From: Undaria pinnatifida
Lineage: Eukaryota; Sar; Phaeophyceae; Laminariales; Alariaceae
DNA: 64,000 bases
Assembly (NCBI GenBank): GCA_012845835.1
Contig: JABAKD010000008.1
Location: forward strand, 15,546,223-15,610,222
Direction: 5' to 3'
In this document: in pieces, positions 53,801 through 64,000 of the stretch
Position numbering within the stretch: the stretch's first letter is position 1
Layout of the letters: each line of letters starts with the position of its first letter
Notes under the pieces: generated by a model
What the model saw: only the letters and a program-made list of their open reading frames with translations
Told to the model about the DNA's origin: nothing
Database searches by the model: none
Made by a program: the position numbers and the translations under genes

Positions 53801-56800
53801 GAACTGAACACAGGGCACATCCCATGAGCGCATCAGCATAAAAACCGGAGTCCAGAACCAGAAGACAGCAACTGTTGACCGCCGCGGAGTAAACAATAAA
53901 GGCCACCCGAGCGCACAATATACATACTTCGTATCACGCGCGCATGGCGCCTAGTCAGGGTACCCAGAACCCCCAATAGTGCCGGTAAGCGCACCAGTCG
54001 CGATACCACAATGATGAAGCATTGGACGTAGTCAACAGCGAGGGTTTTAAACGTGGCACGGTAGTGTATACCAAGCGAGGGGTTGAACAGAATGTGGTTC
54101 CTCCTCGAGTAGAAGCCTGGGTGCGTTCGTGAGTGAGAAGGGAACATACAGCATGTTGCAAATCTCTTCTGCGCAGCAGTGACAACTATACCGTGAACAC
54201 AGGCGACACAATATTTTTGCCCATGGCATGTTACGCGTTGGACGCTGAATAGTCCAACAGGTGCAGTATGTCGGTGTAGAGCCCCATGGTTGTTGTTTCA
54301 TTCGTCACTTCCGATTCTATACAGAAGATAAAACAGGGAAACACCCTTCAAGGTAAGCTCCGCAAAATGAAATGCAAACCTACCAAATCCAAAGCACGTT
54401 AGTGTACATACAAAACAACACCTTTTCAACACGATTCAGACACCCACGACGAAAACACAAGGCAGGAACACTCAAACTAGAAGATAACAGGCACCTGACC
54501 AAAATCCTCCTTCCCTCACGCTCTACCTCAGTTTCTCCACCAAACCCCCACACAACGCCACCCACGTTATCGGGGTTGGCTTGCGCGCATGAAGACAAAC
54601 AACACACCAAAAAAAACCCGCAAAAAATCGACTCGTTGAACACACGTTTAAGTCAGACACTCGATATAAACCGTACCAACAAACGACAACAGCAACTGCC
54701 GTGTGTGCAACACAACGGCTCACTGCTCTACGCGTCCGTCAACATACGCCAAGACGTCAGCCTGGCGAGATGACTTCGATGTATGCGCTTCGAACATCAG
54801 CATTCGTGCCCTTTTGAGCAAGTAGCTGTTCTCGTGGGCAGTAGGGATATGCTGTAGTTGTGTTTCGGGAATTTGTGTGGGTTCGACCGCGCATCTACGC
54901 CAGTATGATGTGAGACCCGCACGATAGAGGGTCCTGAGCAGGACCAAACCTGCACTATACAGGGGTGACACGAATAGTGCGACACACACTGTTGAGGGGT
55001 CATAGTTGTGGTAAACGATTTCACCCGCATTAAACCGGGCACCCGCAATGTATAACCCGCACTACAGCGGGTTGTCGAGTGTATTCCTATCACATGCTGT
55101 AGGCGTCAGCTGGGGAAAACACCAAAGCCCAATGAAAACGGTGCCCTCACCTCGACCGAATTCGGTGCCGAAGACCTTGTAGCCTTTGTTGTAGCAGTCG
55201 TCCCCGCATTTCTGTAGCAGCAGAAAAAACGCCCAGCGCAAACACGAAAGGGTGTCAGAGGAGCGAGGGCGCTTGAGACGCGAAACGAGACGTTGGGCCG
55301 AAGCGAATTGGCAACGGAGAACCAGATACATACACGCTGCCCAATATTGGCGCAATGACTACCCAAGGGTGTTTTTGGTGTACCGAGCATATCACCACCA
55401 GCAGAAACGTTCTATAGTGCCGTCATCAATAGCGCACACAGCTCCACAGTAAAGGCACTCGTCAATTCGATTGCCTACTTCCTTCACCAAAGACCCCTAA
55501 AAAGAAGTGGCACGAATAGCAGGATGCTAGTGCAGCAGGTAAACAAACGATGTGGCGCAACTCCTCTTACCTGCGCGGTCATTTTGGTCTTGTCGTCAAA
55601 GGAGTGGATCTTCAACAGACGCTTGTTAGGACTGTCCTCATAGCACCCAAGAGTCTCGGCTCCGTCGACGTTGTCGTCACCAAGTGTCGCGTGTTTGCCA
55701 TCTGATGGTGACGAATCCTTTGTAAATTCGTAGACGTTGATTCGGCCGCGGCCTCCGCATACCTTAGTTTTGTCGCCCGTACACCGGTTGTCGCACTTAT
55801 CAGCCTTGCCGTCGCCCGCCGGCACCTTGTCTCCACAGAAGCATTCTGCCAGAGCACCATTTATGAGCGTGGCCATTGAACAGGATAGGGGGTGAGGGTG
55901 AACAGAAGGGACTCTGAAAGTGTAATCGTACTACCCATAGCAGGTTTCCCCGCTGTTGCGACCAATTTTGCGCACCCAGATCGCTTGTGGTATAAACGAC
56001 CACAGCACATGACAACTGGGATATCCAATATGGGGGACTTGAGCTGCTGGTGCACCATACGCAACACAAAGATTTTATATGATGTTCATACCTCGGCTGA
56101 ATTCGACGCCGAAAACCGTGTGGCTCTTCGTTTTGCACACGCGCCCACATTCCTGTGGGGGGAAAGTGATTAATCAACACACCAGGAGCGAGACGGGACA
56201 GTTGGGAGTTCCATCTAGATGATCGTAACGCCTATAACATCGCGTATCTTGCGGCGAGGAGCTAAACAAATTAGGACAATTTGAAAAAAATGTGGGATAG
56301 AATAGGGAGAGAGAAACGCATGGTTGTCCAGAGGAAGCCGGCCAGCATCAGTGACACCATAATAGGGTACAACATTTGGAAGTGCTCAAAAGGTCGAAGT
56401 GGTATGTGCAGTGGTGTCCATATTTCGGCTTTCGGGCATACTGTCCCAACCTTGACCCTCGTGGAAAAAAGCACGAAACTCACACTAAACGAAGCATAGT
56501 TACACTACAGCACACTGGTGTTCACATGCACGGTTCACAGAATTCTTTCACAGACAGGGAAGCTCAAATAACTGAACAGCGAGTCGCAGATCATTCCACG
56601 AGGCGCACATCTAGGGAGTATTCGATCATCACCTTAGCGGTCATAAAATCAGAATTGTACGAATGTCCCCCAAGCACTCGCTTAGATGTACTATCTTTAA
56701 AGCAGCCTTTAGCCTGGGCTCCTGGGACGTCTTCGTTGTCCGGAATCGGTGTTCCTTTGGGCCCCGGAGGGGGTTTGTGGATCTCGAAGACGGTCATGAA

Positions 56801-59800
56801 CCCCCAGCCGCCGCACTTGATGTCCGCGTCGTCGTCACACGGTATTTTGCAATTCCGGTCATCCGTTTTGTAGACTGGAGGTTCGTCTCCACAATAGCAT
56901 TCTGATACAAGCGAACAAGAGATGCATGCCGGAGGTGGGCGGCCGTCACGGGCGTGTGGACGTTAGTGAATGGTACCAGGTATGCCTCTTCACATCGGTT
57001 TCTAACCAAACCGCCTACACCACCGCATGACGCCGTCCAAATAGAGTGTTACATCTCGGCTGCAATCTCGGTGACACACACCTGTGCCTTCTATCGTAGC
57101 GGAGTACCAGTGGTCAAGATCCGCGCACTTCTCCTGGCATACCTGTTGCGACAGTTTGCACATGTGCTCTCAATCCAAAGCGCTGCAGGAATGAAGCACG
57201 GCTTAGCTTTTAGTCGAAGTGGCGTTTTGTATACTCTAGATCAAACGTTGTGAATGAGGACGAGGGCATCGTATACACAAACGACTCGATATTCAAAACT
57301 GAAGTGTCCGCCCAATTGTACTACAGCGAAAGCCATACTTGTCCAGTGCATGCAGAGAGCGGGTTTTCGTATGGAATAGGTTGTAGTTGTTGAGAAAGAC
57401 GAACGTCAGAAAGCCGTATCATTGCTGCCTTCAAGTGTCGGGGTTTCTTCGCCCATGTCCGTCACACACTAATTCGCAATTAATCACACACCCAAAACAG
57501 AATCTGCTGCCATGTACGCACATCTCTTACGAGGTACAAAGCTCGGCTTGACTACCGTCCGCCTGACGACCGATTCTTCACCATACCTCATTCGTCATCC
57601 ACTTCGAACTCTTCATGAACTTGGTGAATATACGAGAGTTATCGCCGACATCGTAGCACCCCTTGTACGTTACGTCCTTCCGCTTCAGGTGCGAAGGCTC
57701 AGGTACATGCACAATTGGGACGGGGTTCGAAAGGTGGAAAACGCTCATAAACCCCCAGCCACCACACTTGATGTCCGAGCCGTCTTCGCACGGAAGTTTA
57801 CACTTCCAAGCTTCCCTCTTGTAAACTGGAGGTTTGTTTCCACAATAGCATTCTGCAGCAAAAGCAAATTAGACATAAGGGTCGGCGACCAACAGGGTCG
57901 TGGGGAGTTTGTATTAACCGGTCGCCCCGGTGGCGTATCAGGTTATCCTCGAGCCTGGCATAGGTCTGTTTCGTGAGGTCGAGCCTCGCCGAGTGCATAA
58001 TCGTACAAATTCGTGGGGATTTTTGCTTGTGCACAAATTAACTTGCGGAACTCGCGAGAGCGTGAGTTAGCAACGCTCGATGAAATATTGACGAGCAGTA
58101 TGATTGCTGAACCCTATGGGCGATGAAAATTGAAGGCAAGAAGCGGGGGGGGAGAAGGAACGACACCTGTGACCACGGCTTGTCCAAAAGCTGGAAAATA
58201 AAAGTGTGAGAAGAAATATATAAACAAGTAAGTAAATAATACTTCTAATATAGTTTATATTATCTGTATATTTCGTGTTCAATGTTTCAAGCAAATTGAT
58301 TGTACTGCCATCGAACATGGCCAGCAATTAAGAGGGTTACTTCTCGGAGGCGAAGCTCGCACCTGTGCCCTCTGTCGTGGCAGAGTACTCATATTGGATA
58401 TCTCGGCACTTGTCTTGGCATACCTATCGTGACATTGTTGGGTGGCAGCAGCATAGAGCAGTCGAAGAGGGAGTCTCAATCCAATTGCTGCGGTACATCA
58501 AGACGAAACTCTTCAGCAATGAGGTGGCTATAACGCCACAACTACATAAAATGATTGACCGTGGCTCATTCCATGTACAAAGTTCTGCCGTGGCGAAGAC
58601 GGCAGCAAATATGACTGACAAAAATATATTCATAGCCCAAACAGGAAGTACATAGACAGCAATATTAGTGGCAAAGTCATACCGTATTAATTGAGTTAAT
58701 CAAAACATGTAGATAGAGGACTCGGAACGGTGCCAACAAGTAGACGACGGCACGTCCTGATAGTATTGCCTCAAGACGTCAGGACGTTTGTGTCGGTGCC
58801 CTTCATGTTCCAGCGTGTCAATCGTCACACCAACAACACATTTTTCTACCATATACGCGAACCACGTGCGACATGCAGATCGAAATGTCGAGTTTGTATT
58901 CATTCTACGAGAGTATGAAGTCCCCACGGTACCTTATTGGTCATCCACTTCGAACTCTTCACCAACTTGTTGAATCCACCAGAGTTGTCGTCGACGTCGT
59001 AGCACCCCTCGTACACAACGCCGCCATCCGTTCGCTTCGGGGGTAAAATCAAACTTGAGTGCGCATCTGGGACGGCCTCACTAGTGTGGAAAACGGTCAG
59101 GTACCCACGGCCACCACACTTGGGGTCGTTGCCGTATTTGCCGTCTTCTTCGCACGGGAGGTCGCAATACCAATCGCTCGTCCTCTCGACTGGAGCCTTT
59201 TCTCCACAGTAGCATTCTGCGACAAATGAATAAGAGGTGCATGCCGAGCGTGGGCAACCGTCGTGGGTGCGCGGAGTATGGCGTGCGTTTCAAGGCCAAC
59301 CAAACCATTTACAATTACATTGAACGAGACCTAGAGCAAGCAGTGATATTCTAGAGTGATGATGCCGATTCAGCGCACCTGTACCATCTGTCGTGGCGGA
59401 GTACCAGTAGTCGATTTCCCGGCACTTCGTTTGGCATTTCTGTCGCGGTAAATTTCAAGTAGTACCACAATATTGCAAGTCAAAACATTTTTGTCGATTT
59501 TCAAGAGATAGCTGTGAGCCAAGACCAAAGCTAGAGTACGTCGGCAAACTGACCAGAAGGCTCACGGCTCATGGGTGATCAGGATATGGCAGCCAGGGAC
59601 ATCAAAACTGACAACACAAAGTCTGCTGTCAACAACTATAACTGGAAGAGTTTATCATACCAGAGCCAACCCCATACACAAAGCGTGTCTCTTATGGGTA
59701 GAACAAAGGTTTTGAGTGGTCGGGCGAAGCGATCGTGAGCGAATCCAGGACACACTAAGTCGAGGCATCAGACCTGCCAATGCCTTATCTGCGCCCTTCT

Positions 59801-62800
59801 GACCTGTACCATGAATACATTGCTAGTCGCACCAACCACACGCGTTTTTCGACTATCTGCCTGAATCGCTTCCGGGCAAGCTCGGCTTGATCTAGTGCAG
59901 CATCCACAACAAACAATTCGAAGTCTCCACTGTACCTCATTAGTCATCCACCTCGAGCTGGTTGCGAACTTGTCGAATAAATCAAGGTTTCGTTTGACAT
60001 CGTAGCATCCTTTGTACGTTACAACGTCTTGTTTCTTCCAGCCAGCAGGTGTAGGTCGAGTCAAGGCCGGGATGAACTCATGAATTTGGAAGACGGTCAG
60101 GTACCCCCGACCACCACATCTGGGGTCTTTGTCGTCTTGGCCCCGTTCTTCGCACGGCAGGTCGCAATACCAATCGCTCGTCCTCGAGACCGGAGCCTTG
60201 TCTCCACAATAACATTCTGGGAGAAACAAAAAATATGTGCATGCCGAACGTGGGTAACCATCAGAGGCGTGAGGAGTGCGGCCTGTGGTCCGACTATGTT
60301 GCGAACGCATACGCAAACTAATTACACTGATTACACCGACATATGGCAGTGGTACACCAGTTGGGTGATATTACTGCGACGCACCTGTGCCATCCGTCGT
60401 GGCGGAGTACCAGTAGTCGATCTCCCGGCAATTCTTTTCGCATTTCTGTTGTGGAATAATCAAGCAGTACAAACACACAGGAGGCAAGAAAAGAATATCA
60501 AAACAGCTGCTGCGGATTATGCCCGGCACTCACGACTCTATGACGAACTCACGAGTAGCTCGTGACTAAGGAGATGTAGAGAGGACACGCGTAAAGCAGA
60601 CCCGCAAATATCTATCAACAACCACAGACTGGAAGTGCTCCAACAAGAATTCGAAATGCTCAGCGACACACTAGAAGAAACGCATCGTACAAAAGCAGAC
60701 TTCTCTAAGCGTTAAGGCAACACGGGCGTTTGCAACTTGAAGTATTTTTCAGCTAGGGTCAAGGCGGGTGGACGTGCATACCTTCTGCCAATAGTCCCAC
60801 CAACACCACACCATCTACAACCGCATACACCAAATTATTACACGGAACATGGCTCGACTAGATTTTACCGCCCCCGAGATTTCAACGTTCCCACCGTACC
60901 TCATTTGTCATCCATCGCGAGCTTTCCACGACCCTGTCAAATAGTTTTTTGTTTTCTCCGGCATTGTAGCACCCCATGTACGTTACGCCTCCACCCGTTT
61001 CCTGATATGGCGAAGGCCAACCAGGAACAGCTGGAACCGGTTTAGTAATGTGGAAAACAGTAATAAAACCCCAGCCACCACAATTGAGGCCTTCGCCTTT
61101 ACCATTTTGGCACGGAACTTCGCAAAATCTGTCGTCTGCCTTCCTGACTGGAGCCTTGTCCGCACAATAGCAATCTGCGACAGACGACGAAGGGGTGCAC
61201 GACGAAGATAGGCGGTCGTACATTGTGCGGGGTTGGGGGGGCTGCAAACGTTTGCGTGTCAAGCAAACCGTATTCACCTTGGTTCCAACCTCAGGTGAAA
61301 GCGGTTATTCGTACCTTTCCCTCGTGTCGTGGCCGAGTACCAGTGCTCGACCTCTCGGCATTCCGTTTGGCATATCTGTCAATGAATAATCGTGTGGGCA
61401 CCAGCATACGGCAGGCAAGCATATAGTTTCAAAACCTGTTGGAGAATATCAAGAGACACATCTTAGCCCATTAAGGGGTAGGGAATCCCGACTCAAAACA
61501 GGACGAAAATCCCATGACGTATGACATACAAGGACTGGGGTAGGCGGGAGCACAAACCGACACAAATGCATCCATGGAACGGTATTGGAATGTTGTCACA
61601 AAAACAAAACGTGTACAGCCACACAAGATCTGCTTTTCGTACTAAATATGAGGAACTCTCCGACGGTTTGCGCAAAATGGATACCAGCAAGTCATAATGT
61701 TCCGGTCGGTGTCTAGGTTGCTATTATTTGTCGCACGAAAAACATCTCATTGGCGATGATGTACGCAAATCCATTGCGACGCACATGCCGACACCCGAAC
61801 ATGATGTACCGTCTCAGAAGCGCAAATTCTCCACCATACCTCGTTGGTCATTTCCCTTGAAGATGTCACGAACTTGTTGAAAGCATCAGCGTTTCCTTCG
61901 ATATCGAAGCACCCCTTGTACGATACCTCGTCACCCTTCTCACCCTGGGTCGCAGACCAGTATGTGGGACTTGCTTGGACGGGCTTAGTAATAGCGTAGA
62001 CAGTCAGGAAACCCCAGCCACCACACTTGCCGTCTTTACCGAGTTTACCGTCTATGCCATCTTCGCACGGGATGTCGCAATACAAACTAGCCGTTCTGCG
62101 GACTGGAGACTTGTCCCCACAATAGCAGTCTGAGACAAACAGAGCAGGAGTTCATGGCAAAGGTGGATAACTTAAAGGGTGTACAGGTTTCGGCAGCTGG
62201 TTCATATTCTTCGTAATCGTCAAAATTTCAGCTCAACCGTCTACATATAGGTTGAAGATCGATGAGACAGCATCACCCCCGTGAGTTCAATCGGGCCTGC
62301 GCACCTCTCCCTCTTGTCGTGGCGGAGTACCATTTTCCAAGCTCTCGGCACTTCTTTTGGCATTTCTGTGGTCACGGAATAATCGTTTAGCAGCCGCGAA
62401 CAACAGATCAGCAGACAGCTTCGAAGCGCGCTGTTGCATTATATACGGGCAGGGCTTAGCTCCGTTCTGGGATGGTGGTATGGTAATATGAATGCTTATG
62501 ATTTGTGGCGAATGGGATATGGCGAGTGGAACAATAAACGGGGTCGACACAAATGAATTAAATCACAGAATGGAAGTGTTTCACCACAATATTCATTATG
62601 AAGCGCGTACCCGAGACGAAAAATGAATATGAATACTCGGAGCTTTTGCAGAAAGTGAACGTCGGCAAGTTCTAGTAGTACTCCACCCAGGCGTCTTAGC
62701 TCTCAAAGCTTTACCCTTCACGCACTTTATGTGTAGGTACAATTGTTACACAATAAATTACCCATCTGCAAGCATACGCGCACCCCTTGCGATCTACAAA

Positions 62801-64000
62801 AAACGAACGCTCCACGACGATCTACCGTCAACAGAAGTGCCCTGCCTCACCTCATTGGTCATCCACTCCGAACTTATCACGAACTTGTTCAATACATCAC
62901 GATTTTCTTTGACATCGTAGCACCCCTTATAGGTTACGCCATCGTCCATTCCATCTGGGGCTGAAAGCGGAACTAGAGGAAGACCGACGGGCTTCTCAAT
63001 GTGGAAAACATCCATGAACCCCCAGCCACCACAATGAGGGCCTTTTCCTTTGTCGTCTTCGCAAGGGAGATCGCAAAAATGACTAGCCGTTCTCAAGACC
63101 GGAGCCTTGTCTCCACAGTAGCAATCTGCAGCAAATGAACAGCAGAGTATGAGCAAAACGTTGGCGGCCGTCTGAGGCGTGCGGAATTTGACGTGTGGTC
63201 CGTCTGCAGGTTTTGGCAGGCAGACTTTTATTTACGACCAGACATGGAAATGTTTTACGCCTGCAAGCATAATCGGTTTTACGCACCTGTCCCTTGGGTC
63301 GTGGCGGAGTACCAGTTCTGAATCTCGCGGCACTTCTTTTGACATTTCTGTTGGGGCATATCCGTAGGCATCAGCATCCGTAAGAATAAATGTTAGCCTC
63401 ATTACATTATGATAGTGGTGATATCACGGAACAGCTCTGAGTGAAGGAAGAAGGTAGAGTACTACGGTTTCACAAGATTATGGCTCCAGGCTCACCAGAA
63501 ACTTGAGACACGACAAAAACGAGGCCCGAGCCGACCGATGGAATCCATTACCGGAGACTGGGAGTGATATCACAACCATGCAAAACCCTAGGGCATACAC
63601 TACGAGCGGCTTGCAGAAAACGTAGACGGGGGGACCCGAGTTGGACAATGCGCGCATCGATAAGAGCAAGTAATACAGCGCCGAGGAACCACGATTGATA
63701 GTCATACACAGTAGTCACAAGAACATGTTGTACGCGACCACATACACGAGCCACTCACGACACATGAATAGAATACGGACTTGATCTACCGTCTACATTA
63801 TGAAAATACTCCACGGCACCTCATTGGTCATCCACTCTGAACTTGTGATGAACTTGTTGAATACGCCACGGTTTTGTTTGACATTGTAGCATCCCTCGTA
63901 GGTCACACCGTTTCCCTTCGCGATCAGCGACCCAGGTTCAAGAAGCGTTGAGACGGGCTTGTTAAGCTCGAATACCGTCATGAACCCCCAGCCGCCACAA
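50621..64000 (-). CDS. Multi-WSC-domain protein, 5' partial, at least 22 exons
   Basis: Ten complete WSC domains (eight Cys each) come from alternating exons. Long exons: 63820->64000, 62851-63125, 61840-62129, 60900-61174, 59936-60216, 58933-59216, 57587-57852, 56633-56901, 55571-55845, 53179-53438, 51417-51736. Short exons, all 61 nt: 63287-63347, 62305-62365, 61315-61375, 60385-60445, 59379-59439, 58363-58423, 57082-57142, 56092-56152, 55151-55211, 52051-52111. A final exon 50621-50860 is proposed. All introns are GT-AG. Each long exon carries the second half of one domain (ECYCGD, C...C, CGGWGF) and the first half of the next (YKGCYDV, then WMTNE). The short exon carries CxxxC. WSC (PF01822) binds glycans and is found in wall and surface proteins. 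No membrane segment or enzyme domain is visible here. The 5' end lies beyond the window. Confidence 0.88.
51117..51390 (+). repeat. CAACAA / CAACAT microsatellite in a WSC-gene intron
   Basis: A long imperfect CAACAA/AACAAC tract (51117-51330) runs into about ten perfect CAACAT hexamers (about 51332-51386). It ends about 27 bp from the splice donor of exon 51417-51736. The long ORFs on both strands here are low-complexity readings. Confidence 0.9.
51417..56901 (-). other. Downstream WSC modules, near-canonical subtype
   Basis: From the long exon at 56633-56901 onwards the first half of each domain reads GCFKDxxxxRVLxG or GCYEDSPNKRLL, with MTA(K/Q), MSAQ or MTPE at the end. The short exons read CGxxCxxKxYxVFGxEFxxG. 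The last four long exons end their first domain as CGG(R/H/K)(G/N)R(I/V)(N/S)V(Y/F), the usual fungal/algal WSC form. Exon 51417-51736 is the longest, because of a Lys/Glu/Asn-rich linker of about 40 residues between domains. Introns here are irregular (246-1712 nt), unlike the upstream block. Confidence 0.85.
53439..55150 (-). other. Large intron of the WSC gene, no exon found
   Basis: This is a 1712-nt intron between short exon 55151-55211 and long exon 53179-53438. Minus-strand frames at 53538-54301 lack WSC cysteine patterns. I see no repeat-family match. An old insertion is likely, since neighbouring introns are mostly 250-500 nt. Confidence 0.5.
57082..64000 (-). other. Upstream WSC modules, divergent subtype (seven repeats of about 1 kb)
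   Basis: These modules share a short exon of the form (K/V)CQxKCREIxxWYSATTxG and long-exon motifs C(D)xPCED, CGGWGFxTVF, KPV and GCYDV..N...FNKF..SS.WMTNE. The GY.xFG motif of canonical WSC is replaced by WYSATT. Intron lengths are also conserved: 440-510 nt after long exons, 140-180 nt after short ones. The short introns share sequence (for example GGC(A)TGCAC..(A/T)TTTGT near acceptors), so whole genomic units were duplicated. Oddities: one long exon has CAD instead of CGD (about 61165), one ends NK instead of NE (58933), and one starts GTATGC instead of AAATGC (58423). Confidence 0.85.
57920..58225 (+). mobile_element. tRNA-derived SINE, family A, copy 2, in a WSC-gene intron
   Basis: The plus strand starts GGTCGCCCCGG with A-box-like TGGCGTATCAGG and a degenerate B box (GGTCGAGCCTC). 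It then has the same body as the copy at 27705-28022: GCGTGAGTTAGCAAC, a GGGGGGGG run, GTGACCACGGCTTGTCC and an A-rich tail. It lies opposite in sense to the WSC gene, in the 510-nt intron between exons 58363-58423 and 57587-57852. Equivalent introns are 140-180 nt. Confidence 0.85.

Noticed and set aside
7262-64000. CRISPR-like arrays among the short tandem repeats
   Set aside because: Repeat units are contiguous or irregular, without unique spacers of constant length, and the DNA is eukaryotic.

Overview
The window is nuclear DNA of a eukaryote with spliceosomal introns. It is mostly repeats, with one large intron-rich gene at the right end. Three things suggest a stramenopile, most likely a brown alga: tandem WSC carbohydrate-binding modules, a mix of Copia and Gypsy retroelements, and abundant GTAC/CTG/C-tract simple repeats. 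This assignment is an inference and was not tested by any search.

Layout. 1-4035: plus-strand relic of a Ty3/Gypsy pol gene (protease, reverse transcriptase, RNase H, integrase) broken by in-frame stops and frameshifts. 6181-6708: a 264-bp tandem duplication. 7748-15423: an apparently intact minus-strand Ty1/Copia element with matching 422-bp LTRs, a 1550-codon gag-pol ORF, a primer-binding site matching an initiator-Met tRNA anticodon arm, and an extra 179-codon ORF between pol and the 3' LTR. It sits inside the C-tract of a composite repeat that recurs about seven more times up to 44.6 kb.

16.6-48 kb is a mosaic. It holds a possible three-exon cysteine-rich gene (17.2-19.7 kb, minus), several minisatellites, a decayed gene (23.0-24.85 kb, plus), tRNA-derived SINEs, and a non-autonomous hAT-like DNA transposon (34845-36540) with an 8-bp target duplication and large GACCC/GGGTC subterminal arrays. 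A pair of direct repeats with TG...CA ends lies at 49.06-50.48 kb.

50621-64000 (minus, 5' end outside the window) is the main gene. Long exons of about 260-320 nt alternate with short exons of exactly 61 nt, and together they encode ten complete WSC domains. Every long-to-short junction is phase 0 and every short-to-long junction is phase 1, so a long+short pair is the duplicating unit. The upstream modules share a divergent WYSATT-type short exon. The downstream modules are closer to canonical WSC. A SINE sits in one intron and accounts for most of its extra length. The product is probably an extracellular or wall-associated glycan-binding protein, inferred from the domain only.
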